Of a stretch of DNA of 64,000 bases, positions 45,348 to 55,908 are shown piece by piece. This stretch comes from Cryptococcus deneoformans JEC21. Taxonomy: Eukaryota > Basidiomycota > Tremellomycetes > Tremellales > Cryptococcaceae. A program made the translations under genes and the position numbers. The number at the start of each line of letters is the position of its first letter. Position 1 is the stretch's first letter. The notes below the pieces were generated by a model that saw only the letters and a program-made list of their open reading frames with translations, did no database searches and was not told where the DNA came from. The stretch is taken from the NCBI RefSeq assembly GCF_000091045.1, contig NC_006687.1, positions 1,140,001 to 1,204,000 of the forward strand, given 5' to 3'.

Positions 45348-47543
45348 ATGGCCGAACAACAAACTACTGAACTCACAAATATCGACCTCGAAGCCGGATC
45401 AGAATGGAGATTTGAACTCGAAGCGGATGAAAACATTGCCCTTAGAGTGAGTCTTTCATTCAGCTACGTGATAAGCCTAGTACGTATACATCACAGTATG
45501 TAAAGTGATTATAGCTCTGTGAGTTTGACTTGCTGTTGCCATCGTGAATCAAACTGATGAAAACACGTCCCGCCGTCTCGTCTTTTCACTGATTGTCTTG
45601 ATGTCAATGTTTTTACTCCGAATTGTTGTTCATGTAGTGTAATTTGTTATGCCATCGGGGCTTTATTGTCCGCTTCCTGGACCTTGCAAGCTCGTTTCCT
45701 TCATGTTGTGACCGATGGTCTTGTGATATGGCTTAGTCCAAAGTGCGAATCATCAAAACTCTCCGCTGTCGTCTCATTCGAAACATCACCTTTGTCATGA
45801 CGTGGTTGTACTCACCAGGAAACTGACTCATGGTGCAGACTCTCTCTTCCGATCCAGTATTCATCAACTCTCAAGAGCTTACTCCTTCGGCATGGTATCC
45901 GATCTACCGACACACAAAATCCGCCCTCTATGCCCCGACTTCTGCCAGAATACAGGTGACAAACCTCCCGGCATCCCATTATACATCCACATCCACCGTC
46001 CAGCCCCAGCTATTGAACCTTCATCTGGCAATGGAGCGCCAGCGAATACTGTCCAAGAGAGGAATGGAACAGAGGGGGCCTCGAGTAATGATCATGGGCC
46101 CTCAAAGTTCAGGAAAGACAACGGTCATGAAGAACTTGGTCAATTTAGCTTTAGGGACCGGTATGGGCTGGACACCTGGTGCGATTGGTCTAGATCCGTC
46201 AAGTGTAAGTTTATAGAAGGCTGTGAGATAACAACAGAGGCTCATCTTTGACAACAGCCTCCTAATCTTATCCCGGGAAGTTTGTCCATCTCCACACCAT
46301 CACATCCGATCCCCACCCATCATTTGGCTCATCCCTTGGGCTCACCGCCCGCTTCTACTGCGGCCAATACTATCTCCGGGGATGTAGAAACAGCTAGCTG
46401 GTGGCTTGGAGCTCTTGAACCAACAAACAAGAATGCTGAAGTATGGCGGGTTCTGGTTGAGCACATGGCAGAAGCTTGGGGAATGAGATGCGAAAAGGAC
46501 AAGATTGGTATGTGCCACCATTGGATTGCTTGAAAAGAAATCTTATAAAGACATTCTGCAGCAAACATCTCTGGCCTCTTCCTCGATACTCCTGCGGCAT
46601 TCACTGTCCCCACTCTCGGCACCAAGAAAGACGACCCTAAAGCTCGATATACTTTGGTAAGCCACGCTATCCAGGCATTTGATATCGACACTATCATCGT
46701 CATTGGCCACGAAAAGTTACACATTGATCTCTCCCGTCTTCCTCTTGTACAATCACGCCAACTCAACGTAATCCGTATCCCTAAATCAGGCGGCGCCGTC
46801 GACCTTGATGACCATGATCGCGAGACCGCTCATATCTTCCAAGTCCGAACCTACTTTTATGGCGAACCCCCTCTGCCGCCACAAATCTCCAGCCTGGTAG
46901 GGAAAATGGTGTCTCTCGATTTCGAATTATCACCATACTCGTTCCAGATTCCGTGGAGCAGGCTTGTCGTCCTCCGTGTCGGAGAAGAAAACTCGGCCCC
47001 GTCGTCAGCCTTGCCCCTTGGTTCCAGCAAGATACTTTCCCCTTTAAGATTGACGAGAGTGGATCCCAGTGGACCTGGACATGTGGTGCGACTGTTGAAT
47101 AGAGTCTTGGCATTGGTGGACGTCAAGCCTGAGGATAGGATTGTGCCGGCGAAGGAATCAGAAGTAAAGGAGGAAGTGAAGGAAGAAAAGAACGAGAAGG
47201 ATGGGGAAATTAAGCAAGATGGTGAAGGAGAGAAGAAAGGGGAAGGGAAGGGTGAGGGCGAGGGCGAGGGTGAAGGAAAAGACGGCGAGGAAGAAGGTGA
47301 AGCTGAAGGTGAGGACGACGAGGAAGAAGTACCGTTCAGGGAAGAGATTGGTACAAGGGAAGTGATGGGTTTCATCGTCATGTGAGCCTTTTATTCCCCT
47401 TTTGTATTTCCTATGCTGACCCGACATGCAGCACTGCCATAGATACATTCGCTCGCAAGTATACTGTGCTATCACCGACGCCAGGTCGTTTGCCAACTAC
47501 CGTCGCCATCGCTGGTGCTATCGAATGGGTTGACTCTGCTTAA
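45348..47543 (+). CDS. CLP1: mRNA cleavage/polyadenylation factor Clp1 (polynucleotide kinase family)
   Basis: Exons 45348-45446, 45839-46204, 46258-46507, 46562-47381 and 47432-47543 give 548 aa. N-terminal beta domain: LEAGSEWRFELEADENIALR. Central kinase-like domain has the P-loop MGPQSSGKTTVMKNL and the following LDPSSPPNLIPGSLSI, with Walker B-like FLDTPAAFTVP. The C-terminal domain has REVMGFIVITAIDTFARKY. Clp1 is a core subunit of cleavage factor IA and binds Pcf11. Human CLP1 also phosphorylates tRNA exons. The first intron (45447-45838) is 392 nt, the longest in the window. A ~60-residue Glu/Gly/Lys-rich insert (47158-47340) interrupts the C-terminal domain. Confidence 0.94.
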
Positions 47544-47696
47544 GATTGCACCATCAACATTGAAACAAAAAACCGCATCATAGATTAGCACAAGCGTAGA
47601 CCTCACATCAAATAACCATGTCATGCATGCATAATGCTGTTAACGCGCCCATTTTCAATCATCTATATCTTCTTGACATATCTTACCAATAATGGT

Positions 47697-50600
47697 TTAA
47701 ACATCCGCCTTCCCTTCCTTCTCCCCCTCCGCCTGAGCCGTCGCCTCCTTGACCAACTCTTCCTTCCTCTTCTCCTTTTCTTGCTGTCCTCTCAAAACCC
47801 ATGCCAAAGGTGCCTTTTCCACAAATAATCGTCTCAACTCTTCAGTCTTCTCAGTCCCGGCTTTAGCCTCTGCAAATACGAGCGCCTCTTGCAACGTCTT
47901 GACGTCAGCCTGTACAGACACAAGGGAACGAAGAATGTCGATAGCGCCATCCACATCCTCGGGATCCACTTCCAACCTTCCCTTGGCGGCGCCCAAAAGA
48001 CCCTTGGCGTCACCGGCAGCCTTTTTTGCTTCGATGTATTCTGCGTTGAACGCCTCTGGGGACTTGCCCGTGGGCAACAAGGTGGGTAACGATTGCTTGA
48101 TGGTAGATACGACGGGCTCGGGGACATCAGCAGGGATAGAAGATGCGAGGCGGTTAAAAGCGAGGATCTGGACGTGGAGGGTGGGGTCGGAAGGGGAGAG
48201 CGCCTGGGCTTGAAGAAGACATCGGAGAGCGGCGAGGTACATTTCTATTTTCCAATCCCCCTTTGTCAGCTTGCTTCTAAAATAGCCAAAGGAGCAGCAA
48301 ATAAAACAATATGTAAAGAGATAAGTTTACTCACTCTTCCTGATGTAAATCTCATAACCAGCCAACCAAACTTCAACCCTCTCTCCCTGTTTCGCCTCCA
48401 ACGGCTTCCAGAGCTTCAACGCATCATCCAACAATGTCTCGCTCTTGAGCAATTTCTGTCCGTCAGGGTCATCATCAGCGACAGGCGGTTCCTCCTTTTT
48501 CTCCCCAGAGGCGGCAGCCGCCTTTTTGGCTTTTTGTTCGGCTTTTTGGGCCTTTTTAGCAGCTTTTTTGCGATCAGCTTCTTGTTCGGGGGCTGTAATT
48601 CAGATGAAACAATGGTGTTAGTTTGCTCTCTGAAAAACTAGTGGGAGGACTCGCTAAGCTTTTCTTCAGTGATACTGGGATCATCGTTGACACGGAGGTA
48701 AACATCGATAGCTGCAAGCGCGGCCTTGGCGTAACCAGGATGTGATCTGAGGTTCTCCTCATACTTCAACAAGCTATCGACCATTCAGTCAATTCCTACA
48801 TTTCTCCCCCACTAGGAGGCAGCCCTGGAGACTGGAGGGTTGATACTCACTGGGTGTACGCCTGGAAAGTCATCCTTCTCGCACAGTACCCATGGAAATC
48901 ATATTGATCATCTTCATACTCCTGGAACACCTTGGCGACCGTCTGGTACCTCTTGAGCGCCATCCCAATATTCCCATTCAACCTATACGCATCCCCCGAT
49001 TCCTGGAGGAACCACAAAGACTGAAGGTCTGTCAAGTCTTGGGCTGGGGTCACATCCTTCTTTGTGAATATGCCGAGTAACTGTTCGGCCTTTTCGACGT
49101 CGCCGGCGCGGAACCAGTATTTGGCGGCTTTACCGTTTAGGAATCGATCTTGGCCGTCGAGCAAACGGGCCTTTTCCATTTCGTGTGCGGCGCCGAGGGG
49201 GTCGCCGGAACGTTTGAGGACGATCGCTTTGGCCATGTAGAGTTCGGGCAAGGTGGGGGTGTGGTCGAGAGCAAGAGAGAGGAGGTGGAGGGAGCGGGTG
49301 TAGGATGGAATGGGGTTGAGAGGGTGGGCAAGGTGAAGGGCGAGGTAATAGTACGCCCAGAGAAGGACCGTGGGAGGAGAGATAGTTCCTATTTCGAGAG
49401 TCAATTTATATGATTCTTTTTCTTTCTGTATGAAGTAGAACGTACCATCGTTAGACAATGTAGAATCCTTTTCAAGTTTTTGAATAATCCCTTCAACGAT
49501 CTCGCCTACAATAACCATCTTCTCCTGGTCAGAGTAGATACTCTTAACGTCTACGAAGAGTGAGGGGACACCGCGCTCGAGGCCCTTGATAATATAAGCT
49601 TGAGCGAGCTCACGGAACTTGTCGCCTGTGGTTTTTTTTTATTAGTTAAAGCGGATAGGAAGAGGAGGGATAACTTTCCTTGGGCAACGTCAAGAGCCAA
49701 ACGACGAGGAGCAGTAGACCGAGGGAAAGCTTGAGAGAATTCGTCAAGGCTTTGGAGAAGGTTAGCTCGAGTAGCATCATCAAAGGGACCCGCTAGAGAC
49801 AATAGTTAGCGTAAGCTTTACAAACGCATAAGAAGAAATAGAAGAAAATTCTTACCAATGTCAACCCCCTTGGTCTTGAAGTAACCACGATAGTACGCCA
49901 AGTTGTCCGAGTTTTGCTTGAGAAGGTCCTGATAGGTCTGAAGAGCTTCGTTGGTACGACCGAGGGCAGTGAGAATGTCCGCTGTGGAGTGAAGGTGAGT
50001 ATTTCCAGCAAAGAGAAGCATTCCAAGACAAGGTAATACACACCTTTGATTTGAGAAACCTCTCCTCGGGGGCTGATCACACCTTCTTTAATACCCTTTT
50101 CCAGCCTTTCGAGCGCTTCTTCATTCCTGCCGGCATCCACGCACAGCTGGATAATATGCAGCAAGATCTGTGCCTTTTCCTGTGCATTCGCTCCCTCAGT
50201 CTGTACGGCGGACTGGTACAAGTCATAAGTCTTAATGGCTTCTTCACGATCACCTGCGAGTTCGTGGGCGATGACAAGTCCAAGCCAGGCAGAACGGATT
50301 TGAGGACGAAGAACGGTGTAATGGTGACGGACTTGGACGGCAGCGTCGTACTGGCGGGTATGGGTGAGGAGTGCGATGGAATCTCGAATAAGAGGGATGT
50401 TATCCTGGTCGTTTCCATTTGGGGTCAGTACCAGCCATATAGGTCAAGTAGTAATACGACGCACAGGATCTTGTCTACGAGCCATTGCAAATGCCCTTGA
50501 TGCTTCGTCCCAGTCTTTGCGATTCTTTGCGAGGATACCAAGGACATGCCAGGTGATATGGCTGGTAATGTCCTTTTTCACAGCGAGACGGGCCATAGCC

Positions 50601-50891
50601 TCTGCTTCCTCTCGCTTGGGCACGGAAGAAGCGGTTGGAGGGTCTGGAAGGGACGAGTGCAGTGTGAGAGCCTTGATTGCGAGTGTCTCTCCATGGTTGG
50701 GGAACTTTTTCAAGATGGTGTCTGCGACTTTTAATCCTTTTTTGTACTGCTTCAGCTCGTACTGGGTCTGTAGCAGGTATCATCTCAGCATGCAGTGGGT
50801 GTTGGAGCATAGTTGTTGCACGTACGAGTAGCTCTCTGAAGAGCTTGCTCTCCTTGTCTGGGAGCTGCCTGTGTTTTGGGATTGCTGCCAT
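47697..50891 (-). CDS. NAT1: NatA auxiliary subunit Nat1/Naa15 (TPR protein)
   Basis: Ten exons: 50826-50891, 50465-50767, 50044-50404, 49856-49981, 49679-49792, 49446-49625, 48851-49388, 48655-48773, 48335-48592 and 47697-48244, total 2244 nt (747 aa). It begins MAAIPKHRQLPDKESKLFRE, as NAA15 does. TPR helices follow, including KKFPNHGETLAIKAL, ITWHVLGILAKNRKDWDEA and DQYDFHGYCARRMTF. A Lys/Ala-rich coiled segment (KKAAKKAQKAEQK) and a helical C-terminus close it. Naa15 anchors the catalytic Naa10 to the ribosome for N-terminal acetylation. Two introns break the GT-AG rule: 48593-48654 starts GCGAGT, and 49626-49678 starts GAAAGT. Both boundaries are forced by frame and conserved sequence (KLTPEQEAD, DVAQGDKFREL). 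Confidence 0.93.
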
Positions 50892-51161
50892 TGCGGGATG
50901 TGGGAATGGATATGGAGATGCAAAATGGAAAGAGTTGGTGAAATGCCAGGTGGAATGGAATGACGCCGCATCTTCTCTTTCCAAGACTGCATTTCTCAGC
51001 CGCACCTATACTTTTCTGTACTTTCCTTCGCCCTCCCACAATTTTTTATCTGCACGTCCACGACTGCTAGAGAGCTGCATCCGCCTTGAGATCCGCATTG
51101 AGCGGTATACATTACCAGGTGCAAGGGATATTGGACGCACATGTTGGCCAGGTCGTAAGCG
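50892..51161. promoter_or_regulatory. Short divergent promoter shared by NAT1 and the 5-phosphatase gene
   Basis: 270 bp separate the two start codons, so the core promoters must overlap or be shared. No strong palindrome noticed. Confidence 0.35.
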
Positions 51162-54100
51162 ATGGCATCTCCCCCGCACGAGAACGACGAAGAGCGTCCA
51201 CAGTCGATAGCTGCTCTCAGAAGCAAGTTTGAGAGCCTCGCAGTCGCTGGTGTGAACTCTGCTCCCACCGACGTACCCTCAGCCAGCAACGGTCATGCAA
51301 CTGTCAGCTCTACCCGGAACGGCCTCCTCACTCCCAGGCCAGAAACCCCTGTCGATGGCCAAAATGCCAAGGTAAGTATTTTTACCAGCTGTTCACACCT
51401 CTACTCACTCTGCACAGCCGGTACCACCACCAAAACCGGCTTCACGTCCCGTAAGCCCTGCGTCTGCATCGCCAGTCCCGAAGCCTGCGTCTCTGCTTCC
51501 GCGTCCTGCACCTCGTCAAGCTCCTAGCAGGCCTACCACTCCCAAACCATCTTTTCAGACCCATCACTCAACATCCTCAGTCACTTCTGTCGTGAGCGCA
51601 ACATCGGATTCCCATCTCAACCCGTCAGATACAATTGCATCCTCCCCTGCCATAATATCACCTGCTTTACTCCCTGCACCAGCACCGCTTCGCAAGTCTG
51701 CCCCTTCTGTCCCCAGCAAACCGCCATCTGTCGCTGTCACTCCCTCAGGTTCAGATGGTGATGAAAAGGAGCCTGTGATCACGTCTGTAAAGGCTCTTCG
51801 TGCAAAGTTCAGCGGTCAAGCTCAGGCTGGCGAAACTGCACTTCGAAAGCCTGGCGATGTTCCCAAGACAGCAGCGGTGCCGGTCGTCAAGGCTGCACCG
51901 GTACATGATTCTCCTGAGCCGTTGCGTGCCCCTTCACCTGCACCTATTCCTGCTCCAGTCATACAAAGAACGTTAGACGGCAAGACGTCGCCCGTGATAT
52001 TGTCGCCAGCGTCAGAGGGCGAAGCACCTTCAGATACCAATGATTACCCTTCACACCCTAGCCCACCACCTCCTCCTCCCGCACCTATCTCACGTACGTC
52101 CTCACCTGTCCCAGTTCCAGCCTCTTCTGGTCCTCCTCCCATAAACAGAGCACACAAACCTCCACGAACTGCAGCCAGCCCCGCACCCATCTCCCGTCCC
52201 GAATCGAATGCCCCCACACCCAACAGTACACCTCCCCCTATACCAGGCAACAAACCTGTCGTCCCATCTCGCAGCTCTAGTGCTCCAGAACCTGCAGTCC
52301 CCCCTCCACCGCCAGAGCGCCTTCAACCGCCTCAGCTCCCTGTGCGTCGACCGACCTTTTCTTCGCCAGATACGCTTGAGCCTAGCACCGCGTCTGTCGT
52401 CTCCCCACCTGCACTCGCTAGTACTCCATTGCTACATACAATCCATGACAATAATACTTCTGCTCGTGCTCCTGCGCCTGCCCCCCCACCATTGCCCGAT
52501 CGGTCGAGGGCTAATACGATCAATCGATCCGAAAGTGAACCGAGCACAACCACCGCAGGCCCACCTCCTCCTCGTCTACCGGCTCGACACGCAGCTATTC
52601 CTGTATCTGCTAGTGGTGGACCTACGTCCTTCAACGCCAATGGAAGTGAAAGTACCACCATGAACCCACCCCCTCCCCCGGCTCATCCCGCATCCCCATC
52701 CAAAGCCCGTACCAACTCGGGCGGTCCACCCCCACCTCTTCTTCGGAGTGCTACCATTAACCGAGGCAGCAGCGTCGGTAGCGGCAATGGGAGTGGCGGC
52801 GGTGGTGGTGGTTCCCCTCCTCGTCGATCCAACACCATTTCTCGCGCGGCGCCTTATACACAAGAGAAGTACTCTGCATCTGCTACAAGTCTTAGTCTAG
52901 GCGAAAAAGAAGTATATTCAGACGAAGATGACGAGCCTGAAGAGCCTGGAGCGGTTACAAACCTGTCCGCCCAAGCGAAAAGGATGTTGGACGAGTTCCC
53001 AGACATGACAGAAGCTAACCGTCGTCCCCCGGCGTTCGTCCCCGATATTCGTATTAAGGACTGCCACCATGTTTCGGCTTTTGCTGTTTATGGCCGATAT
53101 GTATGCATGGGCGCACACCATGTACGAGTCTACGACACCCAGCTGTCGGATCATGCGATTAGTGTGGTAGACTTGAAAGAGACGGGGTTGGAAAGCAGGG
53201 GGAAGGACCCGAAAGTGACGGCAATGTGTTTCCGTCCGGGCGCGACGGAGAGTGAAGAAGGGAGGTACCTCTGGTGCGGTACGAAAGACGGGCATCTGTG
53301 GGAACTTGATATTTCCACGGGGGAAGTAACCAGCACCAAGGCGTTTGTACATACGTCTTCCATCAGCTATATCTGGCGGCACCGGAAGAACATTATTTCC
53401 TTGGATGAAGGCGGGAAATTACTCGTGTTTGATGTAGGTGATATAGAAGGGAAACCACCGACCATGGCGAGACAATTACGGATCGGCGACAAATTTGGAT
53501 TCGCCAAATTCATATGTGGAAAACTGTGGACATCAAGCGGTCCCCTTACCCGATCGACTACATCGTCCGCTACATCCAAGGGCCCCACCGTCCGGATATA
53601 CGACCCCTGTGCGCCGGGGACGATGCCCCCGCCTAAAACGATTTTCGCAACCGAATGGGCTGGCGCGGTCACATCGGCGACGTACATGCCTTTACACCAC
53701 GACACCATCTTTCTCGGCCATGAGGGCGGGTTTGTCAGTGTGTGGGATGGGAAAGAGTTGGTGTGTAAGCAGGTGCTGAAGATTAGTTCGACGGATGTGC
53801 TCGCTTTGGAAGGTGTAGGAGAGTATTTGTGGACAGGAAATAGGAAGGGACAGATTCATGTGTTTGATATAAAAGAGAAACCATGGCTGGCGACGAATAT
53901 ATGGATTGGGCATCCGTAAGTTCATTAAATGATTCCAGTCAAAAAAAAAAAAAAAAAAAGATTGTGCTGATGAACTCGATAGCGATAACCCTGTGCAATC
54001 ATTGGTAGTTGACCCGTACTCGATTCAGTCTGCGGGCAGATACACCTGTTGGTCTTTTGCCCGGGACGCGCTACGAGCATGGGACGGTCTCCTCTCTGTC

Positions 54101-55638
54101 GATTGGATCGGTAAGCCGTATCCCACATCTTGACCGCTTAGTCAATGTGTACTAATGCTAATGACCTTTTTTGCGCTTTGCATTCCCCTCAGACAAACAA
54201 CTCACTGCACGTCAATCATCATTCTGCACATTCCGCCCCGCCAACGTTTTGATCTGTACATGGAACATTGACTCTGCCAAACCTACAGATCTGAATGGAT
54301 CGGTCGCCAATGCCCATTTCTTGGAAGATGTGCTGAGGTCTGTGGATTCACCGGATATCATCGTGTTTGGCTTCCAGGAAGTCATCCCGTTGACTGATAA
54401 AAAATATACTGCCAGTATGTCCCCCTTTCCCTCCATCATTCCTTCATCCCTTTTGATAGTAGACAAATGGAGCAATCCGCTTATCATTAATCATTTTGAA
54501 CACCTTTGATAGAAACTCTTCTTTTCGGAAATAAATCCAAGGATGGCGGGGCAGCAGCAGACAGAGTATCGCACGCCTATCGACACTGGCTAGAAAAGCT
54601 TCAATCAGCAGTCAAGATGGCTTCCCCTTCAAATTGTCCTTATGTCAAGATCCATTCAGAGAGTCTTGTAGGCTTGTTTACGTGTATCTTTGTGAAACAG
54701 TCGGAGAAGAATTTCTTGCGGGATCTGGATATTACCACTGTCAAGCGGTAAGTCATCGCCTGTTTTGAGTTTTGATGTTCAAAAAGCTGATTGCGAGGTT
54801 TCTGAATAATAGAGGCATAGGCGGGATATACGGGAATAAGGGAGCTATTGTCTCCCGCCTCGTGATGGATGATACATCCATTTGCTTTATCAACGTCCAC
54901 CTCGCTGCTGGCCAGTCTCAAAAAGCTTCGCGGAACGCCGATCTCGCAGGGATCCTCGAAGACAAAGCCATTTTCCCTCCAGCGGACGAGTTGCCGTTTG
55001 TTCATGGAGGGTGTGGGACGGGGATTTTAGATCATGAGATGGTGTTTCTGAATGGTGATTTGAATGTGAGTTTTTCCTGCCATTCTTTATTCGTGTGTCT
55101 GTGTAGAACTGACCAGTTATATGTAGTACCGCATTGATCAAAGACGTGAGAATGTCATCTCGTCTATTGCCAATGGCGAGCTAGCCTATCTCCTTGAGCA
55201 TGATCAACTGCGTAAAGAGATGAGGACGAACCATGCTTTCAGATTGAGGAACTTTGAAGAGGCACCGATCACGTTTGCGCCGACATACAAGTACAACCCG
55301 GGCACGCACGATTATGATTCCAGTGAGAAGAGGCGTATTCCAGCTTGGTAGGTCTTTGGCATGATCTCGATTTGGACATGTAACTGACTGGGAGAGGGGC
55401 AAATAGGTGTGATAGGATTCTGTACAAGAAATCGCCACGAGTACAAGCCCTCAATTACCAGCGCTACGAACCTACCGTCTCAGATCATCGACCAGTTTCT
55501 GCAGGGTATACGATAACCCTGAAAGCGATCAATTCGTTGAAGATGATGGATGTGAGACGGGAAGTTACTGGAGAATGGGCGGAACGAGAAAAGGAGTTGC
55601 TGGAGAAGATGCAAGAGGTGTTTGACGGTATTGAATGA
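51162..55638 (+). CDS. Inositol polyphosphate 5-phosphatase with proline-rich and WD-like N-terminus
   Basis: Eight exons: 51162-51371, 51418-53915, 53983-54110, 54193-54414, 54513-54747, 54813-55065, 55127-55347 and 55407-55638, total 3999 nt (1332 aa). Residues 1-520 are very Pro/Ser-rich with many PPPPP and PxxP stretches suited to SH3 or profilin binding. Residues ~610-945 look like a WD/beta-propeller (VYGRYVCMGAHHVRVYD, RYLWCGTKDGHLWELD, YLWTGNRKGQIHVFD). From ~960 the IPPc domain begins with VLICTWNID, then VFGFQEV, YGNKGAIVSRL, NVHLAAGQ, NGDLNYRID, RIPAWCDRIL and SDHRPV, all catalytic motifs intact. Such enzymes remove the 5-phosphate from PI(4,5)P2 or PI(3,4,5)P3 at membranes. The architecture differs from the SAC-domain synaptojanins. 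Confidence 0.92.
53941..53959 (+). repeat. A19 homopolymer inside an intron
   Basis: Nineteen consecutive A residues within the intron 53916-53982 of the 5-phosphatase gene. Likely length-polymorphic and error-prone to sequence. Confidence 0.8.
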
Positions 55639-55908
55639 GACTTGTTGGTGATTCGGTATCATATGTAGCTCTAGATTTACTCAGTGGACGATTCCATGCA
55701 TGCATGTTCTATGTAAATGGATGAATTATATATATATGATGTACATGTGATGTGGGTTTTACGGTCTAAGTAGCGGTTTGCAGGGGAATATTGTAACCAG
55801 CAGCGCACGCACAACATTATTTCTACGTCGTTCGTCATCTCATCGTGACGGCAACAGCGACAGCAAGAGTGACTGGGCAACATTGCTCGGCACTCATATC
55901 TCTCCAAC

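Noticed and set aside
45447..45838. C/D-box snoRNA inside the CLP1 intron (TGATGA and CTGA boxes near 45556-45595)
   Set aside because: The boxes are only ~38 nt apart and the flanking stem has three pairs, too short for a normal box C/D RNA.
46857..47381. Ser/Pro-rich minus-strand open frame opposite CLP1
   Set aside because: It is the complement of the Glu/Gly/Lys-rich insert of CLP1.
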